Assembly (NCBI RefSeq): GCF_000739655.1
Contig: NZ_BATR01000181.1
Span: 186,001 to 250,000 of the forward strand
Direction: 5' to 3'
Source: Verrucomicrobium sp. BvORR106
Lineage (GTDB): Bacteria > Verrucomicrobiota > Verrucomicrobiia > Verrucomicrobiales > Verrucomicrobiaceae
Length of the DNA stretch: 64,000 nt
Shown here one piece after another: positions 30,075-39,833 of this stretch (positions are counted from its first letter, which is position 1; every line of letters starts with the position of its first letter). Under the pieces are notes generated by a model, which saw nothing but the letters and a program-made list of their open reading frames with translations, was not told the DNA's origin and made no database searches. The position numbers and the translations under genes are program-made.

Positions 30075-32423
30075 ATGAAGCTTGCCAAGCAGGGAGGAAA
30101 CCGCTGTTCTGTTGCGCCCGAGTCCGCGTCCTTCATGTTGCCAAGCCTGCTCCGTCCCTCTCCCCTTCGCACCGCGTTCCTTCCTTCGCTGCTGCTCGTT
30201 GGATTGACATCGTGGAGCCGGGCCCAGTCCCCCGCCACCCTGCCAGAGGTCACGGTCATCGCTTCGCCCGCCTCGGAATCGGGAGATGCCTCCGGCTCGA
30301 CCACCGTGCTTCAGGGCAGGGATCTGGCGACCTTTCACGTGGACGAATTGGGGGAGACCGTCCGCCGTGCTGCCAACTTTGCCGCCAGCGACTCCGGCTC
30401 CGGCTCCTTTGGCGACATCCTCAGCGTCCGCGGCCTGGGAAACACGACCTTTTTTGGCCCTCCGGCAGTCGTGGCCTATGTGGATGACGTGCCCGCCGGA
30501 GCCCCCATTTCCCAAGCGCTTCAGGCATCCGCCATCTCCTCCGTCGAGCTCCTGCGCGGCCCCCAACCTCTTTCAGGCGGATCCAATGCGTATGGAGGCG
30601 TGGTCAATGTGCGCACCCGCCGCCCCACTGGCCAAATGGAGGGTGAAATTGCATCCGAAGTGGGCTCCTACAACTTCACCAAGACGTCCGGTTGGCTGAT
30701 GGGCCCACTGATCAAGGACCTGCTGTCATTCCGAGTGGGTGGCGGCTACGAGAGCCGGGATGGTTATCTCAAAAACCCAGAGACTGGCACCCGCTTCGAT
30801 TCCATCGAGCACTCCACCATCGACGGTGCCCTCTACCTCACCCCTGCGGAAGGCTGGGAAATCCAGCTGTCCGGGGCCTGGAGCCGCGACAAAGATGGCG
30901 CACCACGACTTACCTCCCACGAGCGCGAGGGGTTCTATGACGCCTCTCCTGATCACGAAGGCAGCCAGCATCGCGAGACAGAGCAGCAAGCCCTCCGCAT
31001 CGCGTATGAAAATGACCAGTGGAAGTTTCTGAGTGTGACTTCCCGCAGACGCTGGTTGCTGTCCCCCTTCACGCTGGATGCCGACTACACTCCAGAACCC
31101 TTGGGCGTGTTCGACGTGGACCTGGATCAGGAAGTGTGGAGCCAGGAGTTCCGCTGGAGCAGCGCAGACGCCACCAAACCCTTCCAGTGGACCGCCGGAC
31201 TGTTTGGTTCGACCACCGAGGTGGATGGAGAGAATGTCCGCACCTTCTTCGCGGAGCGGCAGGATGTCACCATCACACCGCTCTCCCTGAGCATCACCCT
31301 TCCCCGTTTGGGCAGGATTCCGCTACCCGTCGTAGAGATCGTCGCCATCTCCGACTCCGAAATTTCGGCCACCCGCGTGACCCGCTACCATCTGGAAGAG
31401 GAAACAGCGGGATTTTTTGCAGGAGGCAGCTGGTCAGGCTGGGAGCCTTTCACCTTCCATGCTGGCACCCGCCTCGACTGGGTGCGGAGGACCATGGAGC
31501 GAAACAGCGTCGCGACCACGGACATCACCACCCTGACACGCGTCCAACCGGCACCACCCCTGGTGATCCCGCTTCCCCGCCGCGCGCCGCTGGTCATTCC
31601 GGTGCCAACGCCGGATCCCTTCACGACCAATACCACTCTTCGCGATGCGACGCCCCACACGAAGGTGGAAGACGAGTGGACCTTCCTCACCCCCACTGCC
31701 GGCGTGGAATGGAAGCTCTCTCCGAAGGCCCAGGCCTACATCAAGGGCACCCACTCCTTCAAGCCAGGGGGCTACAGCGCCTACGCCGACAGCGAGGAGC
31801 TCATGGCATTTGACCCAGAGAAATGCTGGAACACCGAGGCAGGCCTCCGCACCCAATGGCAGGATGGAAAGCTGCTGCTCACCGTGGCCGGCTTCTACAA
31901 TGAAATCCGCGACTACCAGACCGAGCGAGGCCTGTCCCTGGCAGATTATGTCGTGCTGAATGCCGACCGCGCCATGACCTATGGAGCCGAAGTCGAGATG
32001 CTCTGGAGCGCTCATCGAAGGCTCGATCTGTCCGGCTCATTCGGCTGGACCCATTCCGAATTCAAGCGCTTCACCGATCCCGTCACTGGAGCTTCTCTGG
32101 ATGGCAACACCCTCCCCTACGCCCCGGAGTGGAACGGCCTGCTGGCCGCCGACTTCCATCTGGAATGCGGATTCTTCACCCGCGTGGAGTATCTCATCAC
32201 CGGCCCCACGACCTACGATGATCGCAACCGGCCGGAGTTTGAGCAAGGCACGTTTGGCCTCCTCAATACCGCCATCGGCTGGCGCAAAGGACCACTCACC
32301 GTGACGGCGTACGCCACCAATCTCACGGGCGAAGAGTACTACACCAATATCAACACCACCCTCCGCGCACGGTCCGTGGGAGCCCCTCGGGAGTATGGAT
32401 TGCGCATGACCTTGAGCTTCTAA
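30075..32423 (+). CDS. TonB-dependent outer membrane receptor
   Basis: About 782 residues. A hydrophobic signal (FLPSLLLVGLTSWSRAQ) leads into a plug domain (LGETVRRAANFAASDSG, ILSVRGLGNTT, SVELLRGPQPLSGGSNAYGG, GVVNVRTRRPTG). The 22-strand barrel ends in a terminal aromatic (REYGLRMTLSF). The style (KGTHSFKPGGYSAYAD, LLTVAGFYNEIRDYQTERG) resembles siderophore/pesticin-type receptors, so iron-chelate uptake is a reasonable guess. ATG 30075 has AGGA close upstream; ATG 30135 would give a shorter, classical signal peptide. Confidence 0.88.
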   Translation: MKLAKQGGNRCSVAPESASFMLPSLLRPSPLRTAFLPSLLLVGLTSWSRAQSPATLPEVTVIASPASESGDASGSTTVLQGRDLATFHVDELGETVRRAANFAASDSGSGSFGDILSVRGLGNTTFFGPPAVVAYVDDVPAGAPISQALQASAISSVELLRGPQPLSGGSNAYGGVVNVRTRRPTGQMEGEIASEVGSYNFTKTSGWLMGPLIKDLLSFRVGGGYESRDGYLKNPETGTRFDSIEHSTIDGALYLTPAEGWEIQLSGAWSRDKDGAPRLTSHEREGFYDASPDHEGSQHRETEQQALRIAYENDQWKFLSVTSRRRWLLSPFTLDADYTPEPLGVFDVDLDQEVWSQEFRWSSADATKPFQWTAGLFGSTTEVDGENVRTFFAERQDVTITPLSLSITLPRLGRIPLPVVEIVAISDSEISATRVTRYHLEEETAGFFAGGSWSGWEPFTFHAGTRLDWVRRTMERNSVATTDITTLTRVQPAPPLVIPLPRRAPLVIPVPTPDPFTTNTTLRDATPHTKVEDEWTFLTPTAGVEWKLSPKAQAYIKGTHSFKPGGYSAYADSEELMAFDPEKCWNTEAGLRTQWQDGKLLLTVAGFYNEIRDYQTERGLSLADYVVLNADRAMTYGAEVEMLWSAHRRLDLSGSFGWTHSEFKRFTDPVTGASLDGNTLPYAPEWNGLLAADFHLECGFFTRVEYLITGPTTYDDRNRPEFEQGTFGLLNTAIGWRKGPLTVTAYATNLTGEEYYTNINTTLRARSVGAPREYGLRMTLSF

Positions 32424-32550
32424 AAGCCCCCCAAAAAACTGGTATGATAAGCAGTCTCAATTTCGGCGTTCAAAAACTCTGCCATTGCCCCCGCTTGCAC
32501 ACTTAGTTCTTTGTTGAAATCCGGTCATTCACCTGCTTAACACTACAAGT

Positions 32551-32856
32551 GTGAAGATATTCGAATGCATCCACGCACTAAAAGCCCTGGGCGAGGAAAC
32601 GCGCATTCGCATCGTGCAGATGCTGCTGGAGAGAGAGCGCAGTGTGAACGAGATCGCTGAGACCCTGACCATCACACAATACAACGTCTCCAAGCACCTC
32701 CGGGTGCTGCGTGAAGCTGGATTGCTCGAGATCAAAAAAGAGGGGCAGCAGCGCTTCTACTCGCTGGCAGAAGACTTCCAGTCCCACCTCTCCAAGAACG
32801 ACAACGTTCTGGATCTGGGTTGCTGCACCTTCCGCTTCGACAAGCCGACAAAATAA
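32551..32856 (+). CDS. ArsR-family winged-helix regulator
   Basis: A 101-residue regulator starting at GTG. The HTH region is ALGEETRIRIVQMLLERERSVNEIAETLTITQYNVSKHLRVLREAGLLE, typical of ArsR/SmtB. The usual ELCVCDL metal site is absent. The only cysteine pair is at the C-terminus (DLGCCTFRFD), which could be a metalloid site of another type. It lies directly upstream of pstSCAB, suggesting it regulates phosphate (or arsenate-linked) transport. Confidence 0.9.
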   Translation: MKIFECIHALKALGEETRIRIVQMLLERERSVNEIAETLTITQYNVSKHLRVLREAGLLEIKKEGQQRFYSLAEDFQSHLSKNDNVLDLGCCTFRFDKPTK

Positions 32857-32934
32857 GCTGCTGGAATCGGATTGGGTGAAGTCACGCTATTTTCGCTTGC
32901 CAGAAAATATGTATACATGCTCAATTGCGCACTC

Positions 32935-33795
32935 ATGAAACCATTTTCCTTCCTGACCGCACTGGCCATTGCGAGCTCCCTCGTCTCCACTGCGGCGGCA
33001 GACACCCTCAAGATCAATGGCTCCACCACTGTGAATCTCGTGGTGGCAGAAGCCGCTGAGATCCTGCGGGCGGAGAACAAGCTCGACATCCAGGTGGACA
33101 CCCAGGGCGGCAGCGCGGGTGGCATCTCCATGCTGGGTGACGGCCTGGTTCAGCTCGGCATGATCTCCAAACACGTCAACGAGGACGACAAGGCCAAGTA
33201 TCCCAAAGTGAATTTTGTAGAGAACACGATTGGCGTGGACTCCGTGGCCATCATCGTTTCCAAAGACGTCTGGGACAACGGGGTTAAGGCCCTTTCCAAG
33301 CAGCAGCTCAAGGACATCTACGAAGGCAAGGTCACCAACTGGAATCAGGTGGGCGGCACCAAGTCCCAGCGTATCGCGTTCTTCAACAAAGAACCCGGCC
33401 GCGGCACTTGGGAAGTGTTCGTTCACTGGGTCTATGGCGGTCCGAAGCTGGCGCCCCAGGTGAGCTTCCCCGAAGTGGGTGGCAACGAAGAAACCCGCAA
33501 CAAGGTCGCAGGCACCCGCGGTGCGATCTCCCAGCTCTCCGCCTCCTGGGCTGACGGCAAAAAGGTGTTCGCCCTGGCCATGGTTCTGGAAGACGGCAAA
33601 ACGGTGGACTCCTCCAACGCCCACATCGCCAACAAGACCTACCCCCTGAGCCGCCCGCTGACCGTACTCTCCAATGGTCCCGCCACCGGCAGCGCCAAGG
33701 TCATGCTGGACTTCCTTCTCAGTGACCGCGGTCAGGCCCTCCTGCCCAAGCACGGGTACATGAGCCTCAAGGACGTCGGCGGTCAGAAGTACTGA
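32935..33795 (+). CDS. pstS: Phosphate ABC transporter substrate-binding protein
   Basis: A 286-residue periplasmic phosphate binder with a signal peptide (MKPFSFLTALAIASSLVSTAAA). Ligand segments INGSTTVNLVV and TQGGSAGGISML match the PstS loops that grip phosphate, and KEPGRGTWEVFVH is conserved. The start at 32935 is used since upstream residues are not signal-like. It begins the pst row. No PhoU is present in the window. Confidence 0.94.
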   Translation: MKPFSFLTALAIASSLVSTAAADTLKINGSTTVNLVVAEAAEILRAENKLDIQVDTQGGSAGGISMLGDGLVQLGMISKHVNEDDKAKYPKVNFVENTIGVDSVAIIVSKDVWDNGVKALSKQQLKDIYEGKVTNWNQVGGTKSQRIAFFNKEPGRGTWEVFVHWVYGGPKLAPQVSFPEVGGNEETRNKVAGTRGAISQLSASWADGKKVFALAMVLEDGKTVDSSNAHIANKTYPLSRPLTVLSNGPATGSAKVMLDFLLSDRGQALLPKHGYMSLKDVGGQKY

Positions 33796-33845
33796 GACAT
33801 ACACCGCACGTCACCAGACATCGGTAAATCAGGCAATTTCCTCCG

Positions 33846-33868
33846 TCCGCCGTGAGACCCACGGCGGA
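33846..33868 (+). promoter_or_regulatory. Intercistronic hairpin between pstS and pstC
   Basis: TCCGCCGTG-AGACC-CACGGCGGA is a perfect 9-bp stem with a five-base loop, followed by only three T residues. It may stabilise pstS mRNA or partially terminate, giving more PstS than permease, a common arrangement for binding-protein genes. Confidence 0.7.
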
Positions 33869-33937
33869 CTTTGCGTAAAAGGTCTCCCCTCCATCACCAC
33901 CCCACCCGGCTGGGAGCAGACCGCGACAGGATATCAC

Positions 33938-34807
33938 ATGACAAAAACGCTAAGCTGGTTGTTCAGCCTTCTGGCCGTGGCCACGATGGGGCTGTTACTG
34001 GGGATCTTCATCTGGCAGAGTGTGCCCGTCTGGAAGCACGAAGGATGGAGCTACCTGTGGGAAAAGAAGTGGTACTTCCGCCAGCACGAATTTGGCGTGA
34101 TGTCCATGGTCTACGGCACGCTGATCGTTTCCATCATTGCCCTGGTGCTGGCGGTGCCCGTGGGCTGGGGCGCAGCCGTCTTCACCTCAGAGTACCTGCC
34201 CCGCCGCGTGCGAATGGCGGTGAAGATTCTGATCGAGCTCCTGGCCGGCGTCCCGGGCGTGATCTATGGCCTCCTCGGCATCCTGCTGCTGCGCGACTGG
34301 GTTTACGATACTTTTGAAGCGTTCGAACCCCTCAGTGGAGACACCCTGCTGACCGCTGGCATCCTGCTCGCCGTCATGATTCTCCCGACGGTGGTGACGC
34401 TGAGCGATGACGCCCTCCGGGCCATCCCCTCTGCACAGCGCCTCGCCGCACGCGGCCTCGGTCTGACACGAGCCGAGACCATTTTTTCCGTCATCATCCC
34501 ACAGGCCGCACGTGGCCTGGGTGCCTCAGTCTTGCTCGCCCTGGGGCGGGCCATGGGGGAGACTACCGCCGTCTTCCTGGTGGTGGGACGTCAGGACAAC
34601 AACCTGCCGGACAGCTGGTTTTCCCTCCGCGCCTGGCTCGACTCCGGACAGACCATTACCAGCAAGCTGGTGAGCTCTGAAACCAACATCGCCTACGGCG
34701 ACTCCATTCACTGGGGGGCCATGGTCGGCCTGGGCCTCATCCTCCTGGTCATGACCGGGGCCGCCACTCTCGTGGGAACCTTCTTCACCCGCAAACCTCA
34801 TGCGTAA
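33938..34807 (+). CDS. pstC: Phosphate ABC transporter permease PstC
   Basis: A 289-residue inner-membrane permease with six predicted helices. The GVMSMVYGTLIVSIIALVLAVPVG region and the EAA-type loop (AAARGLGLTRAETIFSVIIPQAARG) are PstC-like. It pairs with PstA to form the channel through which PstS-delivered phosphate passes. AGGA lies upstream of the ATG. It overlaps pstA by 8 bases. Confidence 0.95.
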   Translation: MTKTLSWLFSLLAVATMGLLLGIFIWQSVPVWKHEGWSYLWEKKWYFRQHEFGVMSMVYGTLIVSIIALVLAVPVGWGAAVFTSEYLPRRVRMAVKILIELLAGVPGVIYGLLGILLLRDWVYDTFEAFEPLSGDTLLTAGILLAVMILPTVVTLSDDALRAIPSAQRLAARGLGLTRAETIFSVIIPQAARGLGASVLLALGRAMGETTAVFLVVGRQDNNLPDSWFSLRAWLDSGQTITSKLVSSETNIAYGDSIHWGAMVGLGLILLVMTGAATLVGTFFTRKPHA

Positions 34808-35651
34808 GTTCCTCGATGCTGTAACAGCCCTGATCGCCTTTGCGTGCGCCCTGCTGGCCCTGGCCCTGCTGGGTGGGCTGGTTTACGTGATCGTTCAGAA
34901 AGGGGGCCCGGCCATCTCCTGGGGCTTCTTCACCGAGCAGATTCGCCTCGTTGGCGCTGCGGGCGGCATTTTCTGGAACCTCATCGGCACCCTGATCCTA
35001 CTGTTGACCGCCTTCCTGGCCAGCGCCCCCATTGCCATCGCGCTGGCCCTGATGGAACGCGTGTGGCTGAAGAGTGAAACCAGCCGCAGCATCCTGCGCA
35101 CCGGGCTGTATGCCATCAACGGCGTGCCCAGCATCGTCTTCGGCATCTTTGGTTTCATTGTGCTGGTGCAGTGGTGTGGATGGGGCAAGTCCTGGCTGGC
35201 GGGCGGCCTGATCTTGGCCATGGTCATTCTCCCCACCGTCACCGTGGCGCTGATGGAACGTCTCAAAGCGATTCCTGCAAAGTATGTGGAAGCGGCCGCA
35301 GGGCTTGGCCTCTCCCGCTCCCAGATCATCTGGGCGGTGCTCCTGCGACAGTCGTGGGGAGGCTTGATCACTGGCAGTCTTCTCGGCCTGGCCCGTGCGG
35401 CCGGGGAAGTGGCCCCCATCATGTTCACCGCGACCATCTTCGCCGGTGCCGCAATGCCCCACGCGATCAAGGAAAGCCCGGTTCTCTCCCTGCCCTATCA
35501 CATCTTCATTCTCGCACAGGATTCCTTCGACCCCGGCGTAGGGTCCAAGCTCTGGGGTTCTGCGCTCGTTCTGCTCGGTCTTGTATTTTCCCTCAGCCTT
35601 GCCGCCCTGCCCACCCGCCTGCGGATTCACGAAGAAGCCCATCATGGATAA
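34800..35651 (+). CDS. pstA: Phosphate ABC transporter permease PstA
   Basis: A 283-residue permease, partner of PstC. FGIFGFIVLVQW and the EAA loop (VEAAAGLGLSRSQIIWAVLLRQSWGGLITG) followed by GLARAAGEVAPIMFTATI are PstA hallmarks. It overlaps pstC at the start and pstB by 8 bases at the end, so translation is coupled. Confidence 0.96.
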   Translation: MRKFLDAVTALIAFACALLALALLGGLVYVIVQKGGPAISWGFFTEQIRLVGAAGGIFWNLIGTLILLLTAFLASAPIAIALALMERVWLKSETSRSILRTGLYAINGVPSIVFGIFGFIVLVQWCGWGKSWLAGGLILAMVILPTVTVALMERLKAIPAKYVEAAAGLGLSRSQIIWAVLLRQSWGGLITGSLLGLARAAGEVAPIMFTATIFAGAAMPHAIKESPVLSLPYHIFILAQDSFDPGVGSKLWGSALVLLGLVFSLSLAALPTRLRIHEEAHHG

Positions 35652-36414
35652 GCGTCCCAACATTTTGCAAACCTCCCAGCTCAGTGTCAGCGTTCCCAGC
35701 CGGACGCTGGTTCGGGATGTCACCGTGGGCATCACGGAGAACCAGGTCTTTGGTCTGATCGGTCCTTCCGGCGCGGGTAAGAGCACCGTGCTACGCGCGC
35801 TGAACCGCATGACCGACCTCGTCCCCGGCCTGAAGGTCACGGGCGACGTACAGCTGCATGGAAGGTCCATCTTCGCCCCGGGCACGGATGCCAATGCCCT
35901 GCGCGCCAAGGTAGGGATGCTTTTCCAGCAGCCTGTAGTGTTCCCCGCCTCCATCGTGGACAACGTGCTCTTCGGCGCCCGTCGTCTGCAGAGCCTGAGC
36001 AAATCCGTCCAAGCCGAGCTGGCGGAGTCCGCCCTGCAGGAAGCCGCCCTCTGGAGTGAGGTCAAAGACCGTCTCAAGGCCCCCGCTGCCAAGTTGTCAG
36101 TCGGGCAGCAACAACGCCTCTGCCTGGCCCGTGCCCTGGCCACCAAGCCGGAGGTGATCCTGATGGATGAACCGACCAGCGCCCTCGACCCACGCAGCAC
36201 CGAGGCGATCGAAGCCCTCATCAAACGACTCAAGTCGCGACATACCATCGTGCTGGTGACTCACAACCTGCGCCAGGCCCGCAATGTCGGTGATCAGCTC
36301 GCGTTCATCGGCGTTCGCGACGGCGTCGGCCAACTGCTCTGCGAGGGCACCGTGGAATCCGTGCTCAACCGCACGGATGTCGCCGAGGTGGACGAGTACG
36401 TGTGCTGCCAGTAG
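35644..36414 (+). CDS. pstB: Phosphate ABC transporter ATP-binding protein
   Basis: A 256-residue ATPase that powers the Pst importer. Walker A is GPSGAGKST (residues 40-48), the signature is LSVGQQQRLCLARAL and Walker B is VILMDEPTSALDP, with the H-loop in VLVTHNLRQARNVGD. The start at 35644 overlaps the pstA end. The downstream 90 bases contain no phoU. Confidence 0.96.
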   Translation: MDKRPNILQTSQLSVSVPSRTLVRDVTVGITENQVFGLIGPSGAGKSTVLRALNRMTDLVPGLKVTGDVQLHGRSIFAPGTDANALRAKVGMLFQQPVVFPASIVDNVLFGARRLQSLSKSVQAELAESALQEAALWSEVKDRLKAPAAKLSVGQQQRLCLARALATKPEVILMDEPTSALDPRSTEAIEALIKRLKSRHTIVLVTHNLRQARNVGDQLAFIGVRDGVGQLLCEGTVESVLNRTDVAEVDEYVCCQ

Positions 36415-36507
36415 CCGCACTGCACAGCAGATCCAGCTGTTTACTCAGCGCCAGAGCCGGACGAGCGATCAGGTTGCCCCATCGCCGCGTCCGGCTTGGC
36501 TGCGCCA

Positions 36508-39261
36508 TCAGAACGGGTTCCCGTACCGCAAGACGTCCGGCACTTGATCCACTTTTTCGATGAACACTTCGCCCCGCGGAGTCTGGCTTTCCCAGAGCAG
36601 GGTGCTCCCGGGGGCCTGAGCGCTGCGCTGCTTGCCGCCCACCGTGATTTGCTGCGAGGCCTGTCCGGTCACGAGGGCGCAGGTGGAAGCGCGATCATGC
36701 ACCTCGAGATAGGAAGGCTTGCTGGGGTCCAACTCCACCGTCACCGCATAGTCACCTACCTCGACTTGTGTCCGGTCGGTCGTCCGAGGCAGCAAGAGAG
36801 CTGGCGCGTCACTTAGCCCCTTTTTTGGGCTGACACTGATCACCGTCAGGAATCGCGTCGCCTTGAGGGGCTCCTTGGTAGTGATGGTCGCGTGCCAGTT
36901 GGGTGGGTTCTGTCCCTTGCGCTTGTTTTCTTCATCCACCGCTGCCTTCACGAACTGGTCCGTGAGCGCCCCCTTCACCGGTGAGGCACAGAATAACTGG
37001 GCACCACCCAACGCATGCTCGTTGGCTGTTTTGAACGAGGAGTCGCTCAGTTGCTTCATTTCCATCTTTGAATGGAGCTGGAAGGTCCAGGGGATCGGAG
37101 CCGCCGCTTCCAGTTCGTCATAGATCAGGATGTGGTGCGGCCGCAGCATCACCATGTGACGGCGGAACCGTTTCACCCCAGGATTGCCAAAGCCGTTTTC
37201 CGCCGTGGCCTCCTTCCAGTTGCGGCGCTGTTCCACCTTGTTCGTGGATTTGAGGTTCGGGTCGTACGGGATGGTGAAGTAGTGGTGCTTGCCATTGTAG
37301 GCACCAGAGGCGTCACCCAATGCGTAGCTGATGCGCTCGCCATTCGCGAACCTGGCGATCCAGGCGAAGGCGCTCTGAGAGAACCCCTGCATCATGCCAT
37401 TGGCCGCGATGGTGTTGTGCGCCTGGGAACTCTTGTAGCTGTATATATTGTGCGGCCCGCCTCCGTTGTAGTAGCCCGTGCGCCAGAAGAGTTCCTGCCC
37501 GCCGTAAGCCACCGTGAAGGCATTCTGGGCTGGATGAGTATGCCCCTCTGATCCATAAGGACCCGCACGGAAATTGAGCATCAGGTTGTTGGAGGCCTGG
37601 GTCAGGTCCGTGTGCATGCAGACCAGACCGACGTCTCCGAAGGCAGCCGCTTTTTCCAAGGGTGCCTGCATCTTGCTTGTGTCCGGTTTGGGAAACTTCC
37701 GCCAGATCGCCAGCAGGTCCAATGCCTTGGATCCTTTGGCCAGATCTGCGCTGAAGTAGTGATTCTCGCGTCGCCCAGCCGATTTGTACTGCCACAAATT
37801 CCACGGATTATCCGGACGCATGTAGGCCAGCGCCTCGGTCAAATACTGCATGTCCGATCCCCCATCGGCTCCGGCGTCCTCAAATGAGATGCCGGGATTC
37901 CCCGCAGGATTGGAAAGCGCCATGTAGCGGGCGAAGTTCTGGAACCAAGGCTTGTTCCGGTAGAGGTTGTAGCCTGTCAGCCTGTAGATGAGCCAGGGGA
38001 TGTCTGTCAGCGGATCATCATGGACGCCAAGGTAGCCATTGCCTTCACTGCTGCCGCCATCTGTCCGGCTGAAAGCCGGGGCACGGTAGAGATAGAGCTC
38101 ATAGCCGTACTTCACCCAGTCGTCGAAACGCGAGTCATAACGACACAGGATGACCGAGCCCTTGATCAGGCCAGGGATGCGTCCCTGCCAGCCGTGGTTG
38201 TCATACAACTGGTGCTCAATGACCTCATGCATGTCAGGGCTGTCACTGCCTTCATCGCAAAGGGAGTAAAAGTGCTGGGCATATTTCAGGCGATCTACCT
38301 TCGACAAGTCGTTGTAAAAAACGTCGAGCGGCAAGAACCCTCCAGGAAGGCCTTTGTAGCCCTCAGGTCTGCGCAGGGCCAGCAACTCACCAGGAACGGG
38401 CGGATCCGCCTTGCCACTGCTCGACAGGTATTTGAGAGCGAGGTCCTTGTACTTCTGGTCCCCCGTAAAAAGGTAACCGCAGACGATCGTGTGGACCCTT
38501 CGCCATTCGACAAGATCACGCGGCCCCTTCGGAGGCGGGCTTTGTTGGCTCAGGCTGGCGAATGCCTTTTCGCAGTCTGCCATCATTTGTTTGGCCAGCG
38601 CTGGATCCGTCTGTGTCGGCAACAGGTTGCCAAGGTCTTCCGCAAAACAGGTTGTAATCGGGCCCTTGGATCGCTTCTTTATCGCCGCCAGGAACTGTTC
38701 CGGGGAGGGAGGAATCTCGGGGCTGTACTCCCGACCGGTGATGGTGAACGAGTAAGTCTCCTTGCTCCAGACTGGCTTGTCGGGCGTCTCCGCGCGGGCA
38801 ACGCCGTAGGTCCAGTACCAGGTTCCCACTGGAAGCTTGCGGTAGGGATTGAAAAACGACCAGCGCTTCGGCTCGCTTTGCAGCACGCCTCTGGTGAAAG
38901 TGGGATCCTGGGAGAGCTTGAAGTAATACCGGCGCTTCCACTTCTGCGCCTCGCGTTTGGCCTTGCGCTCCGGGTTCGTTGCCTCGTTGCCATCTAGAAT
39001 CGGCACGCACACATGAAGCCACGGCGGATTGAGATCCACCTCACCCTGCGGCAGGGGCTTGGGTATCCAGCCCGGAGTGATTGCAGGCCGGTCGATTTTC
39101 AGTTCAGAAGGGCTGACGCGAATCACCCCTTCTGGCAGCTTCTCAGCGGGAGGCTTCGGCAGGGGGCCTTGCGCCCGGGTGGGCGGGGGAAACACGGCCA
39201 TCATCGCACACGCGATGATTCCAGCGATGGAGGTTGTAGTGAGGTAGCGTGGCGTGGTCAT
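36508..39261 (-). CDS. Exported heparinase II/III-like protein
   Basis: A 917-residue protein with a signal peptide (residues 1-32, cleaved near TRAQ). A DUF4962-like N-terminal beta domain (VDLNPPWLHVCVPI, YYFKLSQDPTFTRG) precedes an (alpha/alpha) toroid and a heparinase II/III-type domain (LNFRAGPYGSEGHTHPAQNAFTVAYGG, HNTIAANGMMQGFSQSAFAWIA). The histidine-rich GHTHPAQN loop is in the place of the lyase active site. It probably cleaves uronic-acid polysaccharide outside the cell. Convergent with pstB. Confidence 0.82.
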   Translation of the reverse strand: MTTPRYLTTTSIAGIIACAMMAVFPPPTRAQGPLPKPPAEKLPEGVIRVSPSELKIDRPAITPGWIPKPLPQGEVDLNPPWLHVCVPILDGNEATNPERKAKREAQKWKRRYYFKLSQDPTFTRGVLQSEPKRWSFFNPYRKLPVGTWYWTYGVARAETPDKPVWSKETYSFTITGREYSPEIPPSPEQFLAAIKKRSKGPITTCFAEDLGNLLPTQTDPALAKQMMADCEKAFASLSQQSPPPKGPRDLVEWRRVHTIVCGYLFTGDQKYKDLALKYLSSSGKADPPVPGELLALRRPEGYKGLPGGFLPLDVFYNDLSKVDRLKYAQHFYSLCDEGSDSPDMHEVIEHQLYDNHGWQGRIPGLIKGSVILCRYDSRFDDWVKYGYELYLYRAPAFSRTDGGSSEGNGYLGVHDDPLTDIPWLIYRLTGYNLYRNKPWFQNFARYMALSNPAGNPGISFEDAGADGGSDMQYLTEALAYMRPDNPWNLWQYKSAGRRENHYFSADLAKGSKALDLLAIWRKFPKPDTSKMQAPLEKAAAFGDVGLVCMHTDLTQASNNLMLNFRAGPYGSEGHTHPAQNAFTVAYGGQELFWRTGYYNGGGPHNIYSYKSSQAHNTIAANGMMQGFSQSAFAWIARFANGERISYALGDASGAYNGKHHYFTIPYDPNLKSTNKVEQRRNWKEATAENGFGNPGVKRFRRHMVMLRPHHILIYDELEAAAPIPWTFQLHSKMEMKQLSDSSFKTANEHALGGAQLFCASPVKGALTDQFVKAAVDEENKRKGQNPPNWHATITTKEPLKATRFLTVISVSPKKGLSDAPALLLPRTTDRTQVEVGDYAVTVELDPSKPSYLEVHDRASTCALVTGQASQQITVGGKQRSAQAPGSTLLWESQTPRGEVFIEKVDQVPDVLRYGNPF

Positions 39262-39833
39262 GAAGGCATGGGCAGGACCCAGGACATCCGCCGAAGGGAC
39301 ATGGCACAACGCGACGACGCGCCAAGCCCCCCGGTTTCATGATAGTTTCCTAGATCAAGTTATCTGCCTTGCCACAGCTCCGCCGGCCGCCTGATCCATC
39401 TGGAACAGGCACACCGCGGACAGGAAAACCAAAGAAGTGGCAGGCATCTGGTGGTTATCCACTGCGCCCGCAGAATATGACGGAAAAACAATGCGACGTG
39501 AGGAGAGCCAACCAACCGCGCGAGTTTTGGAGTGGCCGCCTGGAAACCGACGCCTTCCAAGCGCTCGAAGTTCTTCCTCGAAGAGGATGGGGCTACAAGC
39601 CCAACGTTGGCGAGCTTCCAGCGAGTCTACGTTGGGTGCCGCCCAACGATGATCCTCAGGTGGGAAGGCCGACAGCATCCGCTTTTCCGCCCACCATCTT
39701 CAACGCCGCCATGTCGCTCGAAGGCTCGGTTGTCACGTCGCAAGGCACACGCTGACTGACGTTCCCGGCAAGATGCCGGAAACAGCACGCAAGATGCGTG
39801 CGCTCCCCTGGCATCTCCATTCCGGCCCAGACG
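39262..39833. other. Long gene-free region
   Basis: 572 bases between the heparinase-like gene and thiH. Several open frames exist but none has a recognisable product or good start. The paired hairpin repeat lies at 39762-39801. An inverted CCAACGTTGG-like word occurs near 39600 (CCCAACGTTGGCG). It probably contains decayed repeat material. Confidence 0.35.
39762..39801. repeat. Paired hairpins sharing a GCAAGATGC core
   Basis: Two adjacent hairpins. CCGGCA-AGA-TGCCGG is at 39765-39779 and GCACGCA-AGA-TGCGTGC is at 39785-39801. Both have the same AGA loop and the same GCAAGATGC centre, while the stems differ. This is not a terminator, since no T run follows. It looks like a dispersed structured repeat. 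It sits downstream of thiH. Confidence 0.6.

Noticed and set aside
39355-39755. Short open frames in the gap before thiH
   Set aside because: No family, no ribosome-binding site, and opposite-strand frames overlap.
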